64,000 nt of DNA, taken from WHSW01 sp963851045. GTDB lineage: Bacteria; Actinomycetota; Thermoleophilia; Solirubrobacterales; 70-9. Within the stretch, counting starts at the first letter, position 1. The number at the start of each line of letters is the position of its first letter. The stretch spans positions 1,844,424-1,908,423 of the forward strand of contig CAWKNC010000002.1 of assembly GCA_963851045.1 (NCBI GenBank), written 5' to 3'. The notes below the pieces were generated by a model, which made no database searches, was not told where the DNA came from, and saw only the letters and a list, made by a program, of their open reading frames with translations. Of this stretch, positions 8,733 through 17,823 are shown in pieces. Both the position numbers and the translations under genes were made by a program.

Positions 8733-10187
8733 ATGAGTGATCTCGTGGCAGAGACCCGGACCGTCACGGAGCGTTCGGCGCTCGAACTCGCCGCGGCGAT
8801 CCGCTTCGGCGAGCTGACCTCGCGCGAGGTCGTCGACGCCCACATCGAGCTGATCGAGCGGCGCAATCCCGCGATCAACGCGATCGTCGCCACGCGTTTC
8901 GACGAGGCGCGTGCTGAGGCCGACGCGGCCGACGCGGCGGTTGAGGCAGGGGAGGAACTCGGCCCCTTTCACGGCGTGCCCTGCACGATCAAGGAGTCGT
9001 TCGCGGTGGCGGGCCTTCCGCACACCTCGGGTTCGATGAACCGCAAGGACGTGGTCGCTGAGAAGTCGGCGACCGCGGTCGAGCGACTCGTCGACGCCGG
9101 CGCGATCGTCCTCGGCGTCTCGAATACATCGGAGCTGACCCTGTGGATCGAGTCCCAGAACCGCGTCTGGGGTCGCACCGACAACGCGTACGACCCCAAA
9201 CGGACCGCCGGCGGCTCCTCTGGTGGCGAGGGGGCCGCGGTTGGCTCGGGCTTCGCGCCGATCGGCCTCGGCACCGACATCGGCGGCTCGATCCGCCTGC
9301 CGGCCTTCTTCAACGGCGTCTTCGGCCACAAGCCGACCGGGTGTCTCGTCCCCCACACCGGGCACTACCCGGCTCCGAACGAGCGCGGCTCGCTGATGCT
9401 CGGCTCTGGTCCGCTGACGCGCCGCGGCGAGGACCTGATGCCCTTCCTGCGCGCGGTCGCCGGTCCCGATGGGATCGACACCACAGCGCGCCAAGTCGAG
9501 CTCGGCGATCCCGCCGACGTCGACCTCGCCGGCCTCACGGTGGCCCTCTCCGACGACGTCACGCTGATCCCCGTCTCGCTGGAGCTTCGCAACGCCCGGA
9601 TCGCCGCCGCTCGAGCCCTGCGCGACGCCGGCGCCGAGGTCCGGCGCGTCTCACTCCCCGGCGTCAAGAGCGCAATCCAGCCCTACCTCAACGCGATGCG
9701 TGAATCCGGCGGGCTGCGAGAGCTGCTCACCGAGGGCGGCGCCGAGGTCCCGCGCTTCGGCCGGCTGATCGCCGACGCCGTGCGCGGTCGCAGCCCGCAT
9801 ACGGCGCCGCTTTTGATGACGCTCGCCTCGGAGAACCTCTCCCAGTACCTGCCGGAGCGCCTCGAACGCCGCGCGCTCGCAGCCGAGCACGAGCTCGCGG
9901 AGCAGGTGGTCGACGCGATCGGCGACGGCGTCCTGCTGCACCCGCCCTTCTCCCGCGTTGCCCCGCGGCACGGGCGCACCGTCGGCCGGCCCTGGATGAT
10001 TGCGCCGATGGCGCTGTTCAACCTGGTTGGCCTGCCGGTTACGGAGGTCCCCATGGGCCTCAACGATGCAGGTCTTCCGCTCGGTGTCCAGGTCGCGGCG
10101 GGCCGCGACCGCGACCACGTCGCGATCGCGGTTGCGCTCGAGCTCGAGCGCGTGTTCGGCGGCTGGGTCCCTCCGGCGCCTACTTGA
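8733..10187 (+). CDS. Amidase-signature-family amidase
   Basis: The start is the ATG at 8733, giving 484 residues. The amidase signature is clear: the catalytic lysine lies in PCTIKESFAV (near residue 90), the Gly/Ser-rich core reads AGGSSGGEGAAVGSG, and the nucleophile segment reads GTDIGGSIRLPAFFNGVFG; together they supply the Ser-cisSer-Lys triad. Members hydrolyse amides such as indoleacetamide, aryl amides or nylon oligomers. A GatA role is unlikely because no gatB or gatC is adjacent and the C-terminal region differs. It diverges from the acyl-CoA ligase; its stop codon overlaps the convergent cupredoxin gene by 8 bp. Confidence 0.92.
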   Translation: MSDLVAETRTVTERSALELAAAIRFGELTSREVVDAHIELIERRNPAINAIVATRFDEARAEADAADAAVEAGEELGPFHGVPCTIKESFAVAGLPHTSGSMNRKDVVAEKSATAVERLVDAGAIVLGVSNTSELTLWIESQNRVWGRTDNAYDPKRTAGGSSGGEGAAVGSGFAPIGLGTDIGGSIRLPAFFNGVFGHKPTGCLVPHTGHYPAPNERGSLMLGSGPLTRRGEDLMPFLRAVAGPDGIDTTARQVELGDPADVDLAGLTVALSDDVTLIPVSLELRNARIAAARALRDAGAEVRRVSLPGVKSAIQPYLNAMRESGGLRELLTEGGAEVPRFGRLIADAVRGRSPHTAPLLMTLASENLSQYLPERLERRALAAEHELAEQVVDAIGDGVLLHPPFSRVAPRHGRTVGRPWMIAPMALFNLVGLPVTEVPMGLNDAGLPLGVQVAAGRDRDHVAIAVALELERVFGGWVPPAPT

Positions 10188-10593
10188 CCGTGAGGGTGCC
10201 GGTCATCCCCTGCTCCTCGTGGTCGCCGATCGTGCAGTAGATCTTGTAGTCACCCGCCGCGAGATCGACGGTCAGCTCAGCGCTGGAGCCGGCTCCGATT
10301 GGCTCCGTCTTTTCCTCGACACCGTTGCCTTCGACCTCGAGGTCGTGGACGGTGGCGCCGTCGTTTATGACGTTGATCGTCACCGTGCCCGCCTCGGCGG
10401 TCGGATCCGACGGATCGAGCGCGAACTCGGTCTCTGAGATGTCAACGGCCGAACCGCCACCGCTGGGGGCCTCGGTCGTGGTCGTCTCTGTGGAGGTGTT
10501 ACTCGCGGCGGTCGTCTGGTTTTCATCGTCGCCGCAAGCAGCGAGCGTCAGCGGGATCGCGACCGCCGCTAATACCAAGAGCCTTCGAAACAT
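10180..10593 (-). CDS. Cupredoxin-like copper-binding lipoprotein
   Basis: Translation probably starts at the ATG at 10591-10593, preceded by CTAGGAGGTACC, a strong Shine-Dalgarno, giving 137 residues. The N terminus is a lipoprotein signal with lipobox LAAC followed by GDDENQ; a Ser/Thr/Gly linker (about 25-50) leads to one cupredoxin domain. Type 1 copper ligands can be assigned: His in TVHDLEVEG, then Cys, His and Met in YKIYCTIGDHEEQGMTG. The protein should sit on the outer face of the membrane and carry electrons or bind copper. Its redox partner is not evident. The gene ends inside the last codons of the convergent amidase gene. Confidence 0.9.
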   Translation of the reverse strand: MFRRLLVLAAVAIPLTLAACGDDENQTTAASNTSTETTTTEAPSGGGSAVDISETEFALDPSDPTAEAGTVTINVINDGATVHDLEVEGNGVEEKTEPIGAGSSAELTVDLAAGDYKIYCTIGDHEEQGMTGTLTVK

Positions 10594-10648
10594 GGGGTAC
10601 CTCCTAGGGCAAGGGTTGCGCGCCTGGCGCGCCGGGTAGCCGTATGGC

Positions 10649-11014
10649 ATGTCAACCATTGTGATCATCCTCCTCGTCGCCGCAATCCTCGTCCTCGCTC
10701 TGGTCGCGTCGATGGTCCGCCGGCGAAATGCCGAGCGTGAGATCGAGGCGCAGCGCCTCTCGGGTGAGGCATCCGCTCACCGCGAGCAGGCCGACTCGAA
10801 CGTCGCCCGCGCGCAGACGACGGGCCGCGCCGCCGACGAGCACCGACGCCAAGCCGACCACCACGCGGCCGAGGCCGAGCGCCACGCCGAACAGGCCTCC
10901 GAGCATTCCGAGCAGGCGGCAAAGCTCGAGTCGCAGGCGCAGACTGCCGGGAGGGCGGCGGCTCGCCACGATGAGGAGGCGGCCGTTCGCGAGGAAAAGC
11001 TCGAGCGCTCGTAA
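10649..11014 (+). CDS. Small membrane-anchored coiled-coil protein
   Basis: The 121-residue product has an N-terminal transmembrane helix (IVIILLVAAILVLALVASMV, about residues 4-23) followed by arginines and a single long Ala/Glu/Gln/Arg/His-rich helix with repeats such as HRREQAD, AEAERHAEQASEHSEQAAK. This predicts an anchor plus a cytosolic coiled coil. There is no enzymatic motif and I recognise no family. It diverges from the cupredoxin gene by 55 bp and precedes the ceramidase-like gene by 39 bp. A structural or scaffolding role is possible, but nothing in the sequence assigns a function. Confidence 0.7.
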   Translation: MSTIVIILLVAAILVLALVASMVRRRNAEREIEAQRLSGEASAHREQADSNVARAQTTGRAADEHRRQADHHAAEAERHAEQASEHSEQAAKLESQAQTAGRAAARHDEEAAVREEKLERS

Positions 11015-11053
11015 CCGGCGCCATCGCGGCCGCCGCGATCTAGGCTGGCGCCG

Positions 11054-13090
11054 ATGAGGCTCACCCGGGTAATCGCGTTCGCGGCCATCGGGCTCTGCGC
11101 GGCGATCCCTGCGAGCGCCGCTGCGGCGCCGGGCGCCACAGCTGAGCTACAGGCCGGCGTCGCTCGAGTCGACATCACCCCGCCGACCGGATACGCGTTC
11201 GGCGGGTGGACCCGAGCCGACCGGGTCGGGACGGGCGTCCACACCCGCCTGCAGGCATCGGCGCTCGTGATTCGCAGCGGCGATCGCAAGCTCGCGCTGG
11301 TCACGGTCGACCTGTTCGCGTCGCCGGGCGGGCTGGTCGCCGAGGCGGCCAAGCGGGCGGGGCACGGCTTCAGCCAGCGAAACGTCCTCGTCGGCGCCTC
11401 CCATACCCACGGTGGCCCATCGCAGTTCGCCAACTTCGCGACGCTCAACACGCTCGCTCCGAGCGTGCAGACGATCACCGACCCGGCGAGCTTCGTCGGG
11501 TTCCTCCAACCCGAGCAGGCCGACCCGCAGCTCTACACCTTCCTCGTCAAGCGGATCTCCAAGGCGCTGCGGCGCGCGAACCGCGACCTTGGCCCGGCGA
11601 CCGCTGCCTGGGGTACCACGCAACTGCTTGGTGTGACCAAGAACCGCAGCCTCGAGGCTCACCTCGCCAACCACGGGGTGATCGAGGAGCTGGGTCAGGG
11701 CAGCGTCGAGCAGGATCCCCTCGGCTATCCGAACACGATCGACCCGCTGGTCAGCGTCCTTCGCGTCGATCGAATCGAGCCCGATAGGTCGCTCACCCCG
11801 ATCGGCGCCTGGTCGACGTTCGCCAATCACGGCACCGTCGTTCCCTCCGAATACCAGGTGTATACGCAGGATCACACCGGCTACGCGACCCGCACGTTCG
11901 AGGCGAAGATGCGCCGCGCCGGGCGCGTGCCGAAGTCCCAGCCCGTGATCAACGTCTTCCCGAACTCCAACGAGGGTGATCAGTCGGCGGGCCTCGATGG
12001 CCAGAGTCCCCTGATCGCAGAGCGCGTCGGAATCAAGGAGGGCAAGGCCATGTTCAAGGCGTGGAAGCGCGCCGGCCGCCACCTCGACACCACCCCGGCG
12101 GTCGACCTGCTCTGGACGCGCGTGTGCTTCTGCGGCCAGACGACATCCGACGGGGTGGTCGCCGATTCACCGCAGGCTGGCGAGCCGTTTCTCACCGGCT
12201 CAGAGGAGGGCCGCGGTCCGCTCTATGACCTGACCCAGCGATCGCACGAGGGCGATCGCGCGTCGACCGAGACCGAGCCGAACCAGGGCCACAAGCTCGG
12301 GATCCCGTTCGCGACGACGAAGGACAGCTACCCCAGCGCCGTCCCGATCTTCCTGGTGCGCATCGGCAAGCGGATCATCATCACCTTCCCCGGCGAGGCA
12401 ACGGTCGAGGTCGGCCGCCGCGCTCGCAAGCGGGTGATCGCCATCGCCCGGGAGCTCGGCGTCAGGGGCGTCAGCGTCATGGGTCTGACGAACGAGTTCA
12501 TCCAGTACCTGACCACCCCCGAGGAGTACGACCGCCAACACTACGAGGGCGGCTCGACGATCTACGGGCCTGCGTCGGGCGCCGCGCTCACCGACGTGAT
12601 GGTCGAGATGGCGCGCAACATGCGCGACGGCAAACGTCCACCGAAGCCCTACCCCTTCGACCCCCGACACGGCGTCGAGGCGAACGGAGCGCCGTTTGGC
12701 AAGGGCGCCGACAGTGCGAGCCCCGTGTCTCAGCCGCTGGCGACGCCGCCTGGCGCTCAGGCCGTGTTCAAGTGGCAGGGCGGCCCGCGCGGGCTCGATC
12801 GCCGCCTCGACCGCCGCTTCATCGCGATCGAGCGGAGGGTGAGAGGCGGATGGAAGCGCACGACCGACGACCTCGGAACCGCGATCGTCTGGACCGGCGA
12901 TTCCGAAGGGCTCTACAACGTCCACTGGCAGATCTCCCCCAGGGCGAAGCCTGGGAAGTACCGCTTCGTGATCACCGCCAACCGTTACAGGCTGCGCTCC
13001 CGCAAATTCGCGGTCGACCCATCCGCGCCCGACACGAACCCGGATCCGGACCATCCCGCAGCGCTATTTGCCCCGGTAACGGCGCATTAG
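11054..13090 (+). CDS. Secreted neutral/alkaline ceramidase-like protein
   Basis: The 678-residue protein opens with a signal peptide (VIAFAAIGLCAAIPASAAAA, about residues 6-25). Next comes the family N terminus AGVARVDITPPTGYAFGGW and a metal-binding-type VGASHTHGGPSQF. Further matches are WSTFANHGTVVP, NVFPNSNEGDQS (position of the Gly-Asp-Xaa-Ser active site in the family), and a central FPGEATVEVGRRARKRV. The C-terminal 150 residues form an Ig-like domain ending RFVITANRYRL. Neutral/alkaline ceramidases hydrolyse the N-acyl bond of ceramide; many actinobacterial relatives are annotated only by homology, so the true lipid substrate is unproven. It stands alone between the coiled-coil gene and gltB. 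Confidence 0.85.
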   Translation: MRLTRVIAFAAIGLCAAIPASAAAAPGATAELQAGVARVDITPPTGYAFGGWTRADRVGTGVHTRLQASALVIRSGDRKLALVTVDLFASPGGLVAEAAKRAGHGFSQRNVLVGASHTHGGPSQFANFATLNTLAPSVQTITDPASFVGFLQPEQADPQLYTFLVKRISKALRRANRDLGPATAAWGTTQLLGVTKNRSLEAHLANHGVIEELGQGSVEQDPLGYPNTIDPLVSVLRVDRIEPDRSLTPIGAWSTFANHGTVVPSEYQVYTQDHTGYATRTFEAKMRRAGRVPKSQPVINVFPNSNEGDQSAGLDGQSPLIAERVGIKEGKAMFKAWKRAGRHLDTTPAVDLLWTRVCFCGQTTSDGVVADSPQAGEPFLTGSEEGRGPLYDLTQRSHEGDRASTETEPNQGHKLGIPFATTKDSYPSAVPIFLVRIGKRIIITFPGEATVEVGRRARKRVIAIARELGVRGVSVMGLTNEFIQYLTTPEEYDRQHYEGGSTIYGPASGAALTDVMVEMARNMRDGKRPPKPYPFDPRHGVEANGAPFGKGADSASPVSQPLATPPGAQAVFKWQGGPRGLDRRLDRRFIAIERRVRGGWKRTTDDLGTAIVWTGDSEGLYNVHWQISPRAKPGKYRFVITANRYRLRSRKFAVDPSAPDTNPDPDHPAALFAPVTAH

Positions 13091-13174
13091 GTCTGCCGAC
13101 CAGGCCTATAAGCGGGTCGCCGATTACTCCAGCTCGGCGCCCTAGTCGGCGCTTGGGCCGGTATTTTTGATGGC

Positions 13175-16100
13175 GTGAGCCGCCCTGAACCCGCGACCGC
13201 GGGCGCGATTTCGCCTACCCGCGCCGCTGGTCTATATGACCGGCGCTTTGAGCACGACGCATGTGGCGTCGCCTGCGTCGCGCGCCTTGATGGCGATGCC
13301 CGCCACGAGGTGATCGATCTTGCGCTCCAGGCGCTCGACGACCTCGAGCACCGCGGGGCGGCGGGCGCCGACCCGACGACCGGCGACGGCGCCGGTGTCC
13401 TGATCCAGCTCCCGCACTCGTTTCTGCGCTCGCGGGTGGGCGAGTTCGGGCTCACCGAGGCCCAGCTTCCCAATGCCGGAAGCGTCGCCGTCGCCAACTG
13501 CTTTCTCTCGCGCGATCCGAGCCTCTGGGCCAAGCAGGAACAGATCATCGAACACGCGGTGATCGCCGCAGGCCAGCTGCCCCTCGGGTGGCGCGAGGTG
13601 CCGGTCGACCTCACCAACTGCGGGCATACCGCCCGCGACGTCGCCCCCGAGTTTCGCCAGCTGCTTGTCGGAGCCGGCCCCAAGGTCGCCGATCAGGACG
13701 CGTTCGAGCGACGACTGTTCGTCGCCCGGCGAATCGCCGAGCTCGACGCCGGATCGGATCTGACCATCTCGAGCTTCTCGTCGAAAACGCTCGTCTACAA
13801 GGGGATGCTCACCGCGCCCCAGCTCGGCCGCTTCTACGACGACCTTCGCGACCCCGAGCTGCAGAGCGCGCTCGCCGTCGTGCACTCGCGCTTCTCGACC
13901 AACACCTTCCCGAGCTGGGAGCTGGCGCAGCCGCTGCGGCTGCTCGCGCACAACGGCGAGATCAACACGATCAATGGCAACGTCCACTGGATGCGTGCCC
14001 GGGAGGCCGCGCTTCGCTCCGAGCTCTTCGAGGGGGATGACCTCGAGCGATGCATGCCGTTGATTCGGGCCGGCAGCTCCGATTCGGCCGCCTTCGATCG
14101 CGTGCTCGAGCTGCTGCTGCTCGCCGGCCGTTCGCTGCCGCACGCGATGATGATGATGATCCCGGCCGCGCACATCGGCCGCGACGACATGGCCCCTGAG
14201 CTCCACGGGTTTTACCGCTACAGCGCGTCGGTGCTCGAACCATGGGACGGCCCTGCGGCGATGGCGTTTTCCGACGGGACCACGGTCGGCGCCTGCCTGG
14301 ACCGCAACGGCCTGCGCCCCGGTCGCTGGCTGGTTACTGAGGATGGCGTCGTGGTGGTCGGCTCGGAAGCCGGCGTTTTGCCCGTCGATCCCGCGCGCGT
14401 CGTCCGGCGTGGCCGTCTGCATCCCGGGCGGATGCTGATCGTCGATCTCGAGCGCGGGATTTTGCAGGCCGACGGCGAGGCCGAACTCGAGGTCGCCCGC
14501 TCCAACCCCTACGGCCGCTGGTGCGACGAGGGCGAGATCCGTATCGCCGACCTCGACGAGCGCGAGCCGGCGCGTCCCACCGAGCCGGTTCGCACCCGCC
14601 AGCTCGCCTTCGGCTACTCGCAGGAGGATCTGCGGGTGGTGATCTCCCCGGCGGCCGAGGCCGGCATCGAGCCGACCGGCTCGATGGGCAATGACCTCGC
14701 GCTCGCCGCGCTGTCCGAGCGTGATCCCTCGCTCTTTTCCTACTTCAAGCAACGCTTCGCTCAGGTCACCAACCCGCCGATCGACTCCGTGCGTGAGTCG
14801 ATCGTGATGAGCCTCGAGTCGCGCCTGGGCTCCGAGGGCAATCTGCTCGTCGACGGCCCCGATCACCCGCGACAGCTCGTCCTCGACCAGCCGATCCTGA
14901 CCAACTCCGAGCTCGAGCGGATGGCGCGCGCCGAGCACCCCGCGATCACGCCGACGACGATCGACATGACCTGGCCGCTGTCGGCCGGAGAGTCGGGGCT
15001 CACCGAGGCGCTGGATCGCATCTGCTCTGAAGCGCACTCCGCGCTCGACGCCGGCGCCAACCTGATCGTCCTGAGCGATCGCGCGATGGGCGCCGACCGA
15101 GTTGCGATTCCCTCGCTGCTGGGCCTTGGCGCCGTCCACCACGATCTCGTCCGTGCCGGGCGCCGACTGCAGACGGCTCTGGTCGTGGAATCCGGCGAAC
15201 CGCGAGAGATCCACCACCTCGCGGCGCTGATCGGCTTCGGCGCCGCGGCGGTCAACCCGTACCTCATGTTCGAGTCGCTGACCGATCTTCACGGCCGCGC
15301 CGAGCTCCCCTCCGACCTCTCTCACGACGAGGCCCTCGAGCGGCTGCTCGCCGCGATCCGCAAGGGCTTGCTGAAGGTGATCTCGAAGATGGGGATCGCC
15401 ACGATTCAGTCCTACTGCGGCGCCCAGATCTTCGAGGCCGTTGGGCTCGATCGTGACGTGATCGAGCGCTGTTTCACCGGGACGCCCTCGACCGTCGGTG
15501 GCGTCGGTCTCGGCGAGCTGGCTCGCGAGGCGCTCGAGCGCCACGCCCGCGCCTACCCCGAGCAGCATCACCGCAACCTGCCCGAGCACGTGGAGGACTC
15601 GCTGCTGCCGGCCGCCCACGCCTCGCTGCTGCCCCAGGGCGGCGTCTACGCCTGGCGTCGCGACGGTGAACGCCATGCCTGGGATCCCGCGACGATCGCC
15701 GCACTGCAGCTCGCGGTCCGCGCGAATGGCGATGGGATCGACGCACACGAGCGCTACGACGAGTTTCGCGAGCGTGTCAACTCCGAGAACGGGGCGCTTG
15801 CGATGCTGCGTGGCCTTCTCGAGTTCAAGCCGGCCGGTGACCCGATCCCGCTCGAGGAGGTCGAGTCGATCAAGGAGATCCTCAAGCGGTTCACCACCGG
15901 TGGCATGAGCCTCGGCGCGCTCTCGCCCGAGGCGCACGAGACGCTTGCCGTCGCGATGAACCGGATCGGCGGGATGTCGAACTCCGGCGAGGGCGGAGAG
16001 GACATCCGCCGCTATACGCCCGACCCCAACGGCGATCAGCGCCGCTCGCGGATCAAGCAGGTCGCGTCCGGGCGCTTCGGCGTGACCGTTCACTACCTCT

Positions 16101-17797
16101 CCTCCGCCGACCAGATCCAGATCAAGATTTCGCAGGGCGCAAAGCCGGGCGAGGGCGGCCAGCTGCCGGGTCACAAGGTCGATCCGTACATCGCCCAGCT
16201 GCGTTTCGCGACCCCGGGCGTCGGCCTGATCTCACCGCCTCCCCACCACGACATCTACTCGATCGAGGACCTCAAGCAGCTCATCTACGACCTGCGCGGC
16301 GCCAATCCGCACGCGACCGTCTCGGTGAAACTCGCCGCCGAGGCAGGAGTCGGAACGGTTGCAGCGGGCGTTGCCAAGGCGGGCGCCGACCACGTCGTCA
16401 TCGCCGGCCACGACGGCGGCACGGGCGCCTCGCCGCTGTCGTCGATTCAGCAGGTGGGCGTGCCGTGGGAGATCGGCCTCGCCGAGACCCAGCAGACGCT
16501 GCTGCGAAACGACCTGCGCTCGCGGATCGTCGTCCAGGTGGACGGTGGCATGCGCACGGGCCGCGACGTGATCGTCGGCGCGATGCTCGGTGCCGACGAA
16601 TACGGCTTCTCGACCGCGCCATTGATCGCGACCGGCTGCATCATGATGCGCGTCTGTCACCTCAACACCTGCCCCGTCGGGGTTGCGACCCAGGACCCGG
16701 AGCTGCGTGCCCGCTTCGCCGGTCGCCCCGAGCACGTCGTCAACTACCTCTACCTGGTCGCCGAGGACGTCCGCGCCCAGCTCGCCGCACTTGGCGTACG
16801 CAGCCTCGAGGAGATCATCGGCAGGGTCGAGATGCTCGGCCAGCAGGCCCACCCGAAGGGCCACAAGCGACGGCTGATCGATCTCTCGGACCTGCTCGTG
16901 TTGCCCGAGACCGTCGACCCCGCGGCACCCCGCCACCAGACCCGCGCGCCGGAGCCTCCCGACGAGCACTACGACGTCAGCGAGCTGCTGCCGGGCTCCG
17001 AGCCGGCGATCAAGAACGGCGAGCGAGTTCAGCTGAGCGCGACCATCCGCAACGTCGACCGGACCGCCGGCGCGCGCGTCTCGCATGCGCTGGTGGCCGA
17101 GCACGGCCCTCACGGCCTGCCCGACGACTCGATCGACATCAGGCTCACCGGCTCGGCGGGCCAGAGCTTCGGGGCCTGGCTGGCGCCCGGGGTGTCACTC
17201 GCGCTCGAGGGCGAGGCAAACGACTACGTGGGCAAGGGTCTCTCGGGCGGCGTGCTCGCGATCCACCCGGCCGAGTCGTCGCCGTTTGCCGCCGAGGAGA
17301 ACGTGATCATCGGCAACGTCGCCCTGTATGGCGCGACCAGCGGCCGCGCCTTCTTCCGCGGCCTCGCCGGCGAGCGCTTTGCGGTGCGAAACTCTGGCGC
17401 GCTGTGCGTGGTCGAGGGGGTTGGCGATCACGGCTGCGAGTACATGACCGGTGGCCGCGCGGCGATCATCGGGGCGACCGGCCATAACTTCGCCGCGGGC
17501 ATGAGCGGCGGCATCGCCTGGGTTCACGACCCGGACAATCACATGCCCGTTCGCGCCAACACCGAGCTCGTCGACCTCGAACCGGTCCCGCTTGACGAGC
17601 GCGAGGAGCTGCTGGCGCTCTTGACCGAGCATCTCTTTCGCACCGGGTCCGCGGTCGCGGCGCGACTGCTCGACAACTGGGAGGCGGAGATCGAGCGGTT
17701 CGTACGAGTGATCCCACGGGAGTACGCTGCGGCGCTCGCCCGTCGCGAGGATGTCGGCGGGCCCAAGACCGCCGAATTCCGAACTCTCGCAGCGTAA
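13175..17797 (+). CDS. gltB: Glutamate synthase (NADPH) large subunit
   Basis: The GTG at 13175 is used because the ATG five bases earlier meets a stop at once. The 1540-residue protein has the GOGAT alpha order. A short propeptide is followed by the N-terminal nucleophile Cys30 in EHDACGVAC of the class II amidotransferase domain (30 to about 420). Next come a central domain, the FMN-binding synthase barrel (about 850-1210) with the 3Fe-4S cysteines in CIMMRVCHLNTCPVG, and the C-terminal GXGXG helix domain (about 1280-1480). It transfers the amide nitrogen of glutamine to 2-oxoglutarate. gltD follows after 26 bp and glnN is next, so the region holds the whole GS-GOGAT cycle. Confidence 0.97.
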   Translation: MSRPEPATAGAISPTRAAGLYDRRFEHDACGVACVARLDGDARHEVIDLALQALDDLEHRGAAGADPTTGDGAGVLIQLPHSFLRSRVGEFGLTEAQLPNAGSVAVANCFLSRDPSLWAKQEQIIEHAVIAAGQLPLGWREVPVDLTNCGHTARDVAPEFRQLLVGAGPKVADQDAFERRLFVARRIAELDAGSDLTISSFSSKTLVYKGMLTAPQLGRFYDDLRDPELQSALAVVHSRFSTNTFPSWELAQPLRLLAHNGEINTINGNVHWMRAREAALRSELFEGDDLERCMPLIRAGSSDSAAFDRVLELLLLAGRSLPHAMMMMIPAAHIGRDDMAPELHGFYRYSASVLEPWDGPAAMAFSDGTTVGACLDRNGLRPGRWLVTEDGVVVVGSEAGVLPVDPARVVRRGRLHPGRMLIVDLERGILQADGEAELEVARSNPYGRWCDEGEIRIADLDEREPARPTEPVRTRQLAFGYSQEDLRVVISPAAEAGIEPTGSMGNDLALAALSERDPSLFSYFKQRFAQVTNPPIDSVRESIVMSLESRLGSEGNLLVDGPDHPRQLVLDQPILTNSELERMARAEHPAITPTTIDMTWPLSAGESGLTEALDRICSEAHSALDAGANLIVLSDRAMGADRVAIPSLLGLGAVHHDLVRAGRRLQTALVVESGEPREIHHLAALIGFGAAAVNPYLMFESLTDLHGRAELPSDLSHDEALERLLAAIRKGLLKVISKMGIATIQSYCGAQIFEAVGLDRDVIERCFTGTPSTVGGVGLGELAREALERHARAYPEQHHRNLPEHVEDSLLPAAHASLLPQGGVYAWRRDGERHAWDPATIAALQLAVRANGDGIDAHERYDEFRERVNSENGALAMLRGLLEFKPAGDPIPLEEVESIKEILKRFTTGGMSLGALSPEAHETLAVAMNRIGGMSNSGEGGEDIRRYTPDPNGDQRRSRIKQVASGRFGVTVHYLSSADQIQIKISQGAKPGEGGQLPGHKVDPYIAQLRFATPGVGLISPPPHHDIYSIEDLKQLIYDLRGANPHATVSVKLAAEAGVGTVAAGVAKAGADHVVIAGHDGGTGASPLSSIQQVGVPWEIGLAETQQTLLRNDLRSRIVVQVDGGMRTGRDVIVGAMLGADEYGFSTAPLIATGCIMMRVCHLNTCPVGVATQDPELRARFAGRPEHVVNYLYLVAEDVRAQLAALGVRSLEEIIGRVEMLGQQAHPKGHKRRLIDLSDLLVLPETVDPAAPRHQTRAPEPPDEHYDVSELLPGSEPAIKNGERVQLSATIRNVDRTAGARVSHALVAEHGPHGLPDDSIDIRLTGSAGQSFGAWLAPGVSLALEGEANDYVGKGLSGGVLAIHPAESSPFAAEENVIIGNVALYGATSGRAFFRGLAGERFAVRNSGALCVVEGVGDHGCEYMTGGRAAIIGATGHNFAAGMSGGIAWVHDPDNHMPVRANTELVDLEPVPLDEREELLALLTEHLFRTGSAVAARLLDNWEAEIERFVRVIPREYAAALARREDVGGPKTAEFRTLAA

Positions 17798-17823
17798 AGC
17801 GGAGCTCACGCGATCATTTCCTT

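Noticed and set aside
13232..16174. 980-codon minus-strand frame opposite gltB
   Set aside because: Shadow of gltB; no recognisable motifs and composition typical of antisense GC frames.
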